From Sedimentibacter hydroxybenzoicus DSM 7310 (GTDB lineage: Bacteria > Bacillota > Clostridia > Tissierellales > Sedimentibacteraceae): 64,000 nucleotides of DNA. The DNA lies in contig NZ_JACBNQ010000013.1 of the NCBI RefSeq assembly GCF_013403245.1, positions 36,820-100,819 on the forward strand, written 5' to 3'. Within the stretch, counting starts at the first letter, position 1. Every line of letters begins with the position of its first letter. The notes below the pieces were generated by a model. The model was given only the letters and a program-made list of their open reading frames with translations. It did no database searches and had not been told where the DNA came from. Shown here in pieces: positions 18,786 through 28,258 of the stretch. Made by a program: the position numbers and the translations under genes.

Positions 18786-20789
18786 GTGCCGCATATCAAA
18801 AAATTTATTTATAATCATAAGCTGCTGTCTGTTATATTAGCGGCACTTTCAACGGTTGCAGTACTGACAGTCTTTGTGAATTATGATTTTTTAAAGGACG
18901 AACCGCAAAAGAGTATCAATGTCACAGAGCAAGGCGGCATTTATGACTTGACTGATATAGACAGCTTGGAGCAAACAGTTATTAAATTGGCTCCCGGAGC
19001 CGCTTATTATCCCAACATATACCTGACGCCGGAAAACTTTGATACTGCTATTTCCGAAAGCACGGAATATTTTGAAGAAATCAGGGCGGACTATCTGTCA
19101 CAGAGATTTGTTCTGAAGGTTCCCGAAAATAAAGATGTATATTCAATAACCCTTAAGCTTTCCGGACGCCATGCTATGAGAGTTTATGCAAACGGCAAGC
19201 TCGCGGCACAGACAGGACAAGCCGGTACTACAAAGCAGGAAACGGAGGTTTGGGAAAACAACATTACATTTCATGGGTCTGCAGTAAACGGTGAAATAGA
19301 TATTCTCCTTAACAGTGCACAATTTTACCATGCTAAGCGAGGGGCATCACTTGCGGAGCTGAGCCTGAGCAAGAATGAAACGGATCCGTTTTTTTTCGGT
19401 CGTATAAAAGGAATAGCAATTATGGGTGCGTTTTTATGCGCGGCTGTGTTGCTGCTTGGAGTTTATCTGATGCTTTCACATACCCGGGCAACACTGTATT
19501 TTGCTGCTGCCTGTATAGTTATGGCATTGAGAGAATGTCTGCAAAGTCAGGCATGGATTTATTTTCCCATATCCGGCAGACTGTCATTCATGCTTGAATA
19601 CCTCAGTGTGGTACTGTTGACTATTTTCCTTACACTGTATCTTACACAGTATACATCCGGCAAATTTCTTCAGGTCGTTCAATATACAGCCATCATCGGT
19701 TCATGTATTTATGGAGTCTGTGTACTGTTTGGAGATTCTTTATTTTATACGTCGGTGCTGAAATATTATCAGTTCCTCCTTGTTGCCTGTATTATTCCGG
19801 GAATTACGGTTCTGTTTCTGAAAATGCGTAAACCCATAAAGGAACAAATGACTGCAATATACGGAATAGCGGTATTTTATATTTCTGCCTTGTATGACAT
19901 TTTAATGTACAGTGATATTTTCGGTGATGGACCAAATGTGCCTATTTCTGAAATTGCAATGCTGATATTTGTTGTGGCACAGGCAGTATCCCTGTTCCAG
20001 ATGAACAGCAGGGTGCTGGCGGAGGCAAAGGAAGCTGAGCAGAAGTTAGAAGCAGAAAAAATAGCATTAGAAAGCTTAAACAGACTGAAAACGGAATTTT
20101 TGGGCAATGTTTCTCATGAGCTGAAAACACCCCTGACGGTTATGTCCGGCTATGCTCAGACAACAAGGCAGCTTGCCCAAAATTCAAACGTACCTGAATG
20201 CGGCGAGGTATCCCGTCGTATGACCCTCATTTCATCCGAAGCGGAGAGGCTTTCCCTGATGGTGGGACAGATTCTGGACGTTACACGTATGGAGGAAGGG
20301 CGTATGGTCATGGAGCCTGTGCGCTGCTATGTGGATGAAATTATACATACAGCCGTTGAAACCCATTATCCAATACTCAACAAAAATCGCAACCGTCTTG
20401 ATATTCGTATAGAAAGCGGTCTGCCTGCCGTCTATGCCGATCCCGCAAGGATTTCACAGGTTGTGGTCAATCTTATTTCCAATGCGGTGCGTTTCACTTC
20501 AGACGGTGTAATTACCATATCCGCAAAGAATGAAAATGACAAAATTCTTGTTTCTGTCTCGGATACGGGTGCAGGGATAGCAGAAGAGCAACTTTCCCAC
20601 GTATTTGAACGCTACAACAAAAAACAAAAATCCGGCGGACAGGATACCGGCACCGGACTTGGATTATATATATGTAAGCATATTGTGGAGCAGCACTGCG
20701 GCGAAATCCGGATAGAAAGTGAAAAGGGAAGAGGAACCTCCGTATTTTTTACGCTGCCTGCATGTGAAACTAATACCGTATCTTGCTGA
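18786..20789 (+). CDS. Sensor histidine kinase with 7TMR-DISM-like membrane sensor
   Basis: One N-terminal helix is followed by an extracellular region of about 170 residues with a jelly-roll-like end (LKLSGRHAMRVYANGKL). Seven predicted helices (about 205-415) and a short coiled coil lead to the HisKA/HATPase core. The H-box is FLGNVSHELKTPL (His about 444). N-box VVNLISNAVRF, G1 DTGAGIAEEQ and G2 GTGLGLYI are intact. The only in-frame canonical start is GTG at 18786, which lies inside the GGGAGGTG ribosome site; an ATC codon at 18795 has ideal spacing. The last 20 bp overlap the convergent regulator gene. Base composition is more GC-rich than the flanks. Confidence 0.88.
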   Translation: MPHIKKFIYNHKLLSVILAALSTVAVLTVFVNYDFLKDEPQKSINVTEQGGIYDLTDIDSLEQTVIKLAPGAAYYPNIYLTPENFDTAISESTEYFEEIRADYLSQRFVLKVPENKDVYSITLKLSGRHAMRVYANGKLAAQTGQAGTTKQETEVWENNITFHGSAVNGEIDILLNSAQFYHAKRGASLAELSLSKNETDPFFFGRIKGIAIMGAFLCAAVLLLGVYLMLSHTRATLYFAAACIVMALRECLQSQAWIYFPISGRLSFMLEYLSVVLLTIFLTLYLTQYTSGKFLQVVQYTAIIGSCIYGVCVLFGDSLFYTSVLKYYQFLLVACIIPGITVLFLKMRKPIKEQMTAIYGIAVFYISALYDILMYSDIFGDGPNVPISEIAMLIFVVAQAVSLFQMNSRVLAEAKEAEQKLEAEKIALESLNRLKTEFLGNVSHELKTPLTVMSGYAQTTRQLAQNSNVPECGEVSRRMTLISSEAERLSLMVGQILDVTRMEEGRMVMEPVRCYVDEIIHTAVETHYPILNKNRNRLDIRIESGLPAVYADPARISQVVVNLISNAVRFTSDGVITISAKNENDKILVSVSDTGAGIAEEQLSHVFERYNKKQKSGGQDTGTGLGLYICKHIVEQHCGEIRIESEKGRGTSVFFTLPACETNTVSC

Positions 20790-21456
20790 AAGTATATTCA
20801 TTTCTGCCGGAGCTTGACAGCTCAAACCAGCCAACCTCATCCAGCTTCAGCTTTTTTCGCAGATTGGCCACATGGGTCTTGATAGTTCCAGTGGCGCTGG
20901 GAGATGCCTCACCCCATGCGCGGCGGTAAATTTCTTCAACACTGAGACGCCGTCCCGCAAACAGGGCAAAGCAGCCCAAAAGCTGCAGCTCCTTCTGAGT
21001 GAGGGAAATCCGTTCTCCGTCAAGGGTTGCTTCCCCTGACAGAAAGTCAATGACAAGAGGTTCAAGCTCAATTTTTCCGGCAGTCATTATACCGGATCTG
21101 CGAAGCTGTGCAGCCACCCTTGCATTCAATATATTCAAATCATAGGGCTTGGTTACGTAATCATCCCCTCCCTGCAAAAGACCCTTTACAACGCTTTCGT
21201 TTTCGTCCCTGCACGTCAGGAAGATGATGGGGGCGTTTGTTTTTTGTCTCAGCTCGGAGCAGAAGTCAAAGCCTGAGCCGTCGGGCATCATCACATCCAA
21301 AAGAATTAAATCGGGGGCATGCTCCTCTAAGAGAAACCGCGCCTTTGCCATGGTGGAGGCGCACACTACCTCATATCCCCTGCCTTCAAAATATTCACGG
21401 TTGATTTCCAGCACATCCGCCTCATCCTCTATCATCAAAAGCTTTATTGTTTTCAC
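20770..21456 (-). CDS. OmpR/PhoB-type response regulator
   Basis: The 228-residue protein has a receiver domain (phospho-acceptor Asp54 in LILLDVMMPDG, acidic pocket IEDEAD, switch Lys in YVTKPYD) and a winged-helix effector. It is encoded opposite to the kinase with 3' ends overlapping by 20 bp. Cognate pairs are normally collinear, so this arrangement is unusual. Its start faces the S-layer gene across 181 bp, so that intergenic region is the obvious target. Confidence 0.9.
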   Translation of the reverse strand: MKTIKLLMIEDEADVLEINREYFEGRGYEVVCASTMAKARFLLEEHAPDLILLDVMMPDGSGFDFCSELRQKTNAPIIFLTCRDENESVVKGLLQGGDDYVTKPYDLNILNARVAAQLRRSGIMTAGKIELEPLVIDFLSGEATLDGERISLTQKELQLLGCFALFAGRRLSVEEIYRRAWGEASPSATGTIKTHVANLRKKLKLDEVGWFELSSSGRNEYTFSKIRY

Positions 21457-21637
21457 GACATCACCCCGATTATCAACAATTTATCAGTACAATCTTACCA
21501 CATTACACCAAAAAAGGAAATGAAAAAATTTTTTATAACAAACGGTCAAGATTTCTTAACCTTTCACACAACGTAAAAAAATTCTGATATCCTCAAAAAT
21601 AACAGATAATCAATAATAAAACAAGGAGGATATAACA

Positions 21638-24133
21638 ATGAAACAAACAAGAAAACGAATAAGCATAATATTGGCAGTATGCATGCTTATAACCATGCTG
21701 CCGGTAACGGCATACGCCGAAACAGGGAAATCGGATGATACTATCACTCAGACTGTGAAGCCGTATGTGATAAGTACGTTAACCACCGGAGCAGCCATAA
21801 CCGTAGGAACTCAGGAAGGCGTATTGTATGAAGGAGTGGAAAGTGCTGATAACGAGATGTTCAGTCACGTAACATATAGGTTGGAAACTGAGAATATTGG
21901 TGAAGGAACTTACAACGCAACTGTTGACAATCTGCCCACGGGAGTAAGTATGAAGGGTACTACGGTTAATATTGATTATGAAGGTAAAGGTACCTTTGAA
22001 TTGGCGGGAAATACTGCTACCGCAGCGGGAACCACAGAAGGGCTGACATTAACCATCAAAGGCGGAAGCTTGCCTGAAGACGGTGTAAAATCCGGGCCCT
22101 TTGAACTTACCATAATAGACAAGGAGTTTATGGAGACTATCATGGAGCTTTTTATTAAGTCTTTAGAAATTCAGATTCCGTATGAAATAATTGGATTTTT
22201 ACATGACAAATCCAAAGCCTATGTTGAGGTTGAGGATGAGGATGATTTTGAAGCAGCGATAGAGGATGCATTAGAGGAATTCATGGAAACGGGTGAAAAA
22301 TTTAAAGATTATTTTGATGATGAAAGTCTTATAAGTAAATATCTTAAGAATCTGGATGGCTTAATAGTTATAATTGATGAATTGCTTGAAGAGTACAAAG
22401 ATGCTTCGGATAAGCTTGCTGATGCTGCAAAGCCTTTTTTCAAGGATGAGGCATGGGAGTATGCCCAGCTTAAGTATGAGGTAGTGTTATTATCAATGAG
22501 AATAAACGTCGGATTGCAGAGCGGTAAAATAGATGAGAATGCTTTCGACGAAATTGAAAATAAAATAAAATCAGCATTTACGGAAATTAGCACCAAATAC
22601 AATATAACCGACGACGAAGATGCAATAAGTAACGGAAATTGGGAAACTTTAGTGGCATTCTACACTGAGGTTTACGATTTTTTATACGGTGTTCTTGAGG
22701 AATACGGAATTGTCGGAGGTATCACAAAGGAATATTATGGTCTCACCGTGGGTGGAGTTAGGGTTTCAAGTGAAAATTGCGGCAATATCAAAGGGAAGGG
22801 TATAGACGGAAGCGGCACCGTCAGTTATAATCCGCACACTAAAACCCTCACTCTCGACAATGCTGAAATAGCGGTAATTGACAATCCAACAGATGGATAC
22901 TATATCGGAGCAGCCATTGAGGTGTACGGCGGAATTGAAAATCTGACCATAGAGTTAAAAGGCAGCAGTCAGATAGGAAATAAACCCGCGGATCAAGGTG
23001 AATCTGAGGATTATACTGTTTACTACGGTATTATCTCTGATAATAATATAACCGTACAAGGCAGCGGCAGCCTGACGATTTATGATAGGGCACAAGGAAT
23101 CTCAGCTGAGAACATCACCATTGATGCCAAAGGAACTATAACGATTATGGAGCATGGCGAAGATAAATCCTGCTGCCTGAAAGCAGGGGGAACCTTAGAG
23201 ATAAAAAATGGTACTCTGGAGCTATCTTCAATTGTATCAAACTGTCTGTATGGAGATGAAATTATAATCAGCGGCGGCACTATTACTGCTGAAAGCTTTG
23301 ATGAATGGGATGTAGAGTTGTACGCCTTCAACACAGCACCGACATTTGCTTCCGGCTATAAATACAAGGTTTATGCCGGTGAAGATAAGGATTCAGCCAA
23401 GGAAGTAACAAACCATACCGCTGCAACCTTTACTACAAGTAAATACGTTAAAATAGTTCCTGTTACTTCCGGCGGCAAGGATGACGATGACGACAACGGC
23501 GGCGGCAGAGACAAGGATACATCTCCTGCTACACCAACAGTACCGACACCTCCGGCAGAAACTTCGAAAAAGCCTGTAGAACAGGTGTTGAATGATGTGG
23601 GAACACATTGGGCGCTTGACAGCATCCGATTCGTATATAACAGGGGCATAATGACGGGAACCTCAGCGGAGCAATTCTCTCCCGATGCACGTATGAACAG
23701 GGGTATGCTTATTACGGCACTTGGAAGGCTTGCGGGGATAAATGCGCTTGACTTCACATCGGGCAGCTTCAATGATGTTGACATGTCATCCTACTACGGA
23801 TCGTATGCTGAGTGGAGCTTAAGAAGCAATATAACAATGGGAACAGGAAATAACAGCTTCTCACCGGACAATCCGGTTACGAGAGAAGAATTAGCCGTAA
23901 TTCTGGTTAATTTCGCAAAAGCAATGAGATATTATCTTCCTTCGGGAGAAGGAGCACAATCCTTTGCAGATGGCAGCACCATAAGCCCATGGGCAATGGA
24001 AGCAATCGAAATAATGAGGAGCGCAAACATAATGCAGGGAGACCCAGACAACAACTTCAACCCGAAGGCTCCTGCCACAAGAGCAGAAATAGCGGCAGTA
24101 CTCCAACGCTTCATAGAATATATGGGATTATAG
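21638..24133 (+). CDS. Secreted S-layer-homology (SLH) protein
   Basis: The 831-residue protein has a cleavable signal peptide (ending TAYAE). A beta-rich segment and an acidic helical region (about 165-365) follow, then a repeat-rich beta-helix-like region (about 370-590: LTLDNAEI, ITVQGSGSLTI, ISAENITIDAKGTITI). After an Asp/Gly and Pro/Thr linker (about 610-650) come three SLH domains that anchor it to secondary cell-wall polymer. Function of the middle region is unknown. AAGGAGGATATAACA precedes the ATG. Divergent from the response regulator, which probably controls it. Confidence 0.85.
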   Translation: MKQTRKRISIILAVCMLITMLPVTAYAETGKSDDTITQTVKPYVISTLTTGAAITVGTQEGVLYEGVESADNEMFSHVTYRLETENIGEGTYNATVDNLPTGVSMKGTTVNIDYEGKGTFELAGNTATAAGTTEGLTLTIKGGSLPEDGVKSGPFELTIIDKEFMETIMELFIKSLEIQIPYEIIGFLHDKSKAYVEVEDEDDFEAAIEDALEEFMETGEKFKDYFDDESLISKYLKNLDGLIVIIDELLEEYKDASDKLADAAKPFFKDEAWEYAQLKYEVVLLSMRINVGLQSGKIDENAFDEIENKIKSAFTEISTKYNITDDEDAISNGNWETLVAFYTEVYDFLYGVLEEYGIVGGITKEYYGLTVGGVRVSSENCGNIKGKGIDGSGTVSYNPHTKTLTLDNAEIAVIDNPTDGYYIGAAIEVYGGIENLTIELKGSSQIGNKPADQGESEDYTVYYGIISDNNITVQGSGSLTIYDRAQGISAENITIDAKGTITIMEHGEDKSCCLKAGGTLEIKNGTLELSSIVSNCLYGDEIIISGGTITAESFDEWDVELYAFNTAPTFASGYKYKVYAGEDKDSAKEVTNHTAATFTTSKYVKIVPVTSGGKDDDDDNGGGRDKDTSPATPTVPTPPAETSKKPVEQVLNDVGTHWALDSIRFVYNRGIMTGTSAEQFSPDARMNRGMLITALGRLAGINALDFTSGSFNDVDMSSYYGSYAEWSLRSNITMGTGNNSFSPDNPVTREELAVILVNFAKAMRYYLPSGEGAQSFADGSTISPWAMEAIEIMRSANIMQGDPDNNFNPKAPATRAEIAAVLQRFIEYMGL

Positions 24134-24177
24134 GATAAGGAAAAATTTCTGAAATAATCTGAAATGAGGTGAGTTTT

Positions 24178-24426
24178 ATGCTGCAAATAACCAGAGTTGA
24201 TATTGTTGACGGTCAGACCCTGGATATTGAGCTAAGTAACGGACATCTGATTCTTTTCGATACCCGGCATTTACCAAGAATAAATCAGGGCTATGACAGT
24301 CTCAGAGATCTGGAGGTATTGCCCCGGCCCGATACCAACGGAGAGAGTATTTTCTGGAAGGACGGTCCTCGGATTACCTTGGAGGAAGTTCTGCAATGGC
24401 TGTCAATTCAAACAATAAAAGAATAA
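24178..24426 (+). CDS. DUF2442-family small protein
   Basis: The 82-residue protein (from ATG 24178, behind GAGGTGAG) carries DUF2442 features: a short beta-rich start with a basal 'SNGHLILFD' strand and the terminal ITLEEVLQWL helix. Family members often sit beside a DUF4160 partner in toxin-antitoxin-like pairs; no partner is seen here. It starts 44 bp after the SLH gene and ends at a strong bidirectional terminator. Confidence 0.7.
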   Translation: MLQITRVDIVDGQTLDIELSNGHLILFDTRHLPRINQGYDSLRDLEVLPRPDTNGESIFWKDGPRITLEEVLQWLSIQTIKE

Positions 24427-24432
24427 AGAAAT

Positions 24433-24475
24433 AACCAAGAACCCGGTTTTCGTTAAAGAGGTCGGGTTCTTGGTT
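24433..24475. terminator. Bidirectional intrinsic terminator
   Basis: AACCAAGAACCCG pairs perfectly over 13 bp with CGGGTTCTTGGTT. It lies between the convergent DUF2442 and SBP genes and probably stops both. Confidence 0.85.
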
Positions 24476-24481
24476 TGTTAC

Positions 24482-25489
24482 TTATTTACCGTAGTTTTCC
24501 TTTGCTTTTGCTGCAAAATCCGGAGTTTGTATTTTATCATAGGGTGCGCCTTCTTCTATTTCTCCTGCTGTCTTCATTATGTCGATCAATCTGTTGTAAC
24601 CGTCCTCTCCCAGTACCAGATCGGGGTTCCATGCTCCGATATCTCTGTAGGTTTCAACTATTTTTGCAATGAATTCTTTATCCGAATCAGGGAATTGTGG
24701 TGCTATAACCTCTGCTACTTCTTCGGCAGAATGCTCGTTAACCCATACCATTCCCTCGTAAAGTGCATCTGAAAAGCTTTGAATTACGTCAGGATTTTTT
24801 TCTATATAGCTTCCCAAAGCACTGTAGCATGTATATGGAATATATCCTGCCAGTTTTCCTACAGACTCCAACACGTAACCGTTGCCCTGTAGTTCAAACG
24901 TTGAAGCCAATGGTTCAAAAAGTGTGGTGTAATCTGCCTCACCTGAAGCAAAGGCACCTGCCATCATATCAAATTGTACATCTGTTCTCACTTCAACGTC
25001 CTCACCGGGAGTCAATCCTGCCTGCTTCATGGCATATTCCAACGCCATCAAAGGCATTCCGCCCTTACGGCCTCCAAGTATCGTATGTCCCTTTAATTTT
25101 TCCAATGTAAAGCTGTCGTCCTTTTCTCTTCCCACAATAAAAGAACCGTCTCTCTGGGTTAGCTGTGCAAAGTTAACCGCATGATCTTCTCGCCCCTGTA
25201 AATAAACGTAGACGCTCGCTTCCGGTCCCATGAAGGCTATATCAGCTTCTCCGCTTACCATGGCAGCCATACATTTATCGGCTCCTCCTCCGTTTGTTAA
25301 TTCAATCTGCAGCCCGTGTTTTTCAAAAAACCCCTTTTCAATAGCCACATATTGCGGTGAATAGAAGATTGAATGAGTTACTTCTATTAAACGCACCTTT
25401 GCCACATCCGTTTGCTTTTGCTCGCATCCTGTCAGGACTAACGCTGATACAAGTAAAACAACTAACAGTAAAGAAATAAATTTTTTCAT
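24482..25489 (-). CDS. NMT1/THI5-type ABC substrate-binding lipoprotein, intact copy
   Basis: The 335-residue protein has a lipoprotein signal (LVLTGC) and the type 2 periplasmic-binding fold of NMT1/SsuA proteins. These bind pyrimidine, sulfonate or nitrate-like ligands. Motifs include HSIFYSPQYVAIEKGFFEKHG and GGRKGGMPLMALEYAM. Start is ATG 25489 behind GGGAGGTATCT; an upstream in-frame ATG lacks a ribosome site. No permease or ATPase gene is in sight. A second copy of its first 180 residues lies at 27535-28074 beyond an insertion sequence. The ligand cannot be told from the sequence. Confidence 0.85.
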   Translation of the reverse strand: MKKFISLLLVVLLVSALVLTGCEQKQTDVAKVRLIEVTHSIFYSPQYVAIEKGFFEKHGLQIELTNGGGADKCMAAMVSGEADIAFMGPEASVYVYLQGREDHAVNFAQLTQRDGSFIVGREKDDSFTLEKLKGHTILGGRKGGMPLMALEYAMKQAGLTPGEDVEVRTDVQFDMMAGAFASGEADYTTLFEPLASTFELQGNGYVLESVGKLAGYIPYTCYSALGSYIEKNPDVIQSFSDALYEGMVWVNEHSAEEVAEVIAPQFPDSDKEFIAKIVETYRDIGAWNPDLVLGEDGYNRLIDIMKTAGEIEEGAPYDKIQTPDFAAKAKENYGK

Positions 25490-25597
25490 AGATACCTCCC
25501 ATTTTTGCTCGTTATTCATAATATTCAATGTGATGAAAAAAAGTTACCGATAAATTTATGACAATTACCTCAAAAACTAATGGCATAATTGTTTTAA

Positions 25598-27556
25598 CTT
25601 GAAATTTTCATTAAAAAAGAAGAAAAAACCCGTACATCCAAGTAAAACAAATGGGAGTAAGGGTTTTGTTTTCATCATAAACCTGTAGTTCTATGGTCTA
25701 TCTTTTAACATTAGCAATAATTTTTTTAATTTCTCCTAAAGTCATGAAACGCTTGGAGAAGTCAGTACCTGTAATTGATTCAAATTCCTTAACTATATCG
25801 CTGTAATAGTCAAGCATATAGTAATTTTTATCAAGATAAGTTCCTGAAATTTTATTCAATTCATTTACAAGAATCCTTGTTGAATATTTGTTGTCAGTGC
25901 TTAACTGTAAGAGCCTAATAAGCAATAGAGCAATAAAACAAGTCAGAAAATGAGCTTCAATGTGCTCTGGAGTTGACACGTTGACAGGTCTTGTCTTTAG
26001 CTCGGTTTTAGTTATCTTAAAACTTTCTTCAATCTTCCATAAACTACGATAAGCATCTAATATTTCTTCGTTGGGCATATCTAATTCACTGGTTACAATT
26101 GCATAGTAACCGTCATATTTACATTCCTCAGCAATTCTATTTGAATCTATCCAGTGGACTTCAGACAACTCAAATATTTCACCTGTTTTTTTATCTAATG
26201 ATTGAGATTTAATATATTTAGCTGCACCTTTTTCTGGTAATTTCCCGTTCTTTGATATACTCATAAGTTTTCTTGCTTTTTCGATAGCTTTTTCTCTTTC
26301 GTGTCCAGCTCGTTTGGCAAAGTCAGGGCTGTAGAATACAACCTGCTTTTGAATAATATCAACCTTTTTAGTTTTATCCTCAGTGTTTGTAACATTTATT
26401 TTAACACTTACAACCCGTGATTTAATTTTAAAACCATCATCATGTATTATGTATCCGCTTTGATCCAAGACATATTTTTTAAACTCATCAGTACCACCGC
26501 GAATAGTTTGCGAATAGATATAACCATTTTTCTTAAGTATGTTGTAAGCAATATTTTCTCCAGTATTCATACCTTTATCAGCAACTACAATAATTTTGCC
26601 CAAGGCATAATCATCTTTTAAATTATCAAGAACGGGCATTAAGGTTTCGCAGTCGTTAGTATTGCCCTCAAACAGTCTGTATGTAATTGGTAAACCGTTG
26701 TTATCCATCAATAAACCCATTTGTATAATTGGGTTTTTCTTGTTTTCCTTAGATACGCCCTTCTTTCGCAAATCATCAGGTTCTTTAATCTCAAAGTAGT
26801 AATTAGTGACATCGTAATATACCTTATTGGTATCTCTGCCATAATGTATTCTAATCATTTCGTGTAAATGTAAAAGCAGATCATCCTTATACCGCTTAAA
26901 ATGATCTAAAGACCTATAGACATCATTTATACCAATATCCAAGTCCATAAAAAGATCATCCTTAGTTTCAAAAGCTTCCTTCTTAGAGCATGGATTTAGA
27001 ACCCTTGAGTAAACAAGGAGTTGGAAAATATTGTTGAGAGAAAATTCAATATTCAAATTTCTTTGCCTATTGATTAAAAATCCATCAATACCTAATTTAT
27101 GATAAAAGTAACTTAAAACAACAAATCCAAGATTCTTTCTTAAGGTGGTGGAAGAATCTATGATTTCGTTCAGCCGAAATGAAAAAGTCAAAGGATGAGT
27201 ATTTTGTTTTTCTTCCTCAGTCATTTTCTTTGCAATTTCGGAAAAGTGAAGGATGGGATTGTTAAATTTTTTCTCTAATTCATCTAAGTACCCTAATGTT
27301 TGAACATTTCTTTGTTTTGGTCTTCCAGTAAGGGGATCTCTGTAACCTTCAACAATGGATAGATGGATTCTGCCATTTGGGCGTTTATCTTTCTTAAGAA
27401 ACATGGTCATAATCACCTCTTTTTCTAATTAATTATATCACGAATTACATAGAATTACAATAAAAAGATTTAAATTTGACATAAAAAATATCCTGAATTG
27501 TTGTTTAATTCAAGACTAGAGAGATTACTATATTTTATTTTGATGAGAATTTAGGG
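25598..27556 (-). mobile_element. IS1634-like insertion sequence (about 1.96 kb)
   Basis: The boundaries are set by the loss of homology between the two SBP copies on either side. The ends form imperfect 19-bp inverted repeats: the left end begins CTTGAAATTTTCATTAAAA and the complemented right end begins CCCTAAATTCTCATCAAAA. One transposase gene fills the element. No clear target duplication is seen, as expected if an adjacent deletion occurred after insertion. Confidence 0.85.
25698..27410 (-). CDS. IS1634-family transposase
   Basis: This is a DDE transposase of about 570 residues. The family block near the N-terminus (RIHLSIVEGYRDPLTGRPKQRNV, seen in two parts) is present. The catalytic core includes VYYDVTNYYFE, IIVVADKGMNTGENI and a late YRSLWKIEESFKITKTEL containing the Glu. 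It looks full length and intact. ATG 27410 follows AGAGGTGATT; a GTG at 27416 is an alternative start. Confidence 0.88.
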   Translation of the reverse strand: MTMFLKKDKRPNGRIHLSIVEGYRDPLTGRPKQRNVQTLGYLDELEKKFNNPILHFSEIAKKMTEEEKQNTHPLTFSFRLNEIIDSSTTLRKNLGFVVLSYFYHKLGIDGFLINRQRNLNIEFSLNNIFQLLVYSRVLNPCSKKEAFETKDDLFMDLDIGINDVYRSLDHFKRYKDDLLLHLHEMIRIHYGRDTNKVYYDVTNYYFEIKEPDDLRKKGVSKENKKNPIIQMGLLMDNNGLPITYRLFEGNTNDCETLMPVLDNLKDDYALGKIIVVADKGMNTGENIAYNILKKNGYIYSQTIRGGTDEFKKYVLDQSGYIIHDDGFKIKSRVVSVKINVTNTEDKTKKVDIIQKQVVFYSPDFAKRAGHEREKAIEKARKLMSISKNGKLPEKGAAKYIKSQSLDKKTGEIFELSEVHWIDSNRIAEECKYDGYYAIVTSELDMPNEEILDAYRSLWKIEESFKITKTELKTRPVNVSTPEHIEAHFLTCFIALLLIRLLQLSTDNKYSTRILVNELNKISGTYLDKNYYMLDYYSDIVKEFESITGTDFSKRFMTLGEIKKIIANVKR

Positions 27557-28074
27557 AATTGTACATCTGTTCTCACTTCAACGTCCTCACCGGGAGTCAA
27601 TCCTGCCTGCTTCATGGCATATTCCAACGCCATCAAAGGCATTCCGCCCTTACGGCCTCCAAGTATCGTATGTCCCTTTAATTTTTCCAATGTAAAGCTG
27701 TCGTCCTTTTCTCTTCCCACAATAAAAGAACCGTCTCTCTGGGTAAGCTGTGCAAAGTTAACCGCAAAATCTTCACGACCCTGCAGATAAACGTATACGC
27801 TTGCTTCCGGTCCCATAAATGCAATGTCAGCTTCGCCGCTTACCATGGCAGCCATACATTTGTCAGCTCCGCCGCCGTTCGTTAAATCAATTTGCAGTCC
27901 ATGTTTTTCAAAAAACCCCTTTTCAATAGCCACATATTGCGGTGAATAGAAGATTGAATGAGTTACTTCTATTAAACGCACCTTTGCCACATCCGTTTGC
28001 TTTTGCTCGCATCCTGTCAGGACTAACGCTGATACAAGTAAAACAACTAACAGTAAAGAAATAAATTTTTTCAT
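27535..28074 (-). pseudogene. Truncated second copy of the NMT1-type SBP gene
   Basis: It encodes the signal peptide and about 170 further residues, nearly identical to the intact copy. After VRTDVQF it runs into the insertion sequence end, which supplies PKFSSK and a stop. The C-terminal half of the binding protein is missing, so it cannot form a complete lobe pair. The ribosome site and upstream DNA are identical to those of the intact copy up to 28182. Confidence 0.88.
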
Positions 28075-28258
28075 AGATACCTCCCATTTTTGCTCGTTAT
28101 TCATAATATTCAATGTGATGAAAAAAAGTTACCGATAAATTTATGACAATTACCTCAAAAACTAATGGCATAATTGTTTTAAATATGTTATATTTAATTT
28201 GCTGTGTAAAATAAGGGTGTTATTTTTTGTAAAATAAAAAATAGAAACAGGAGAAATT

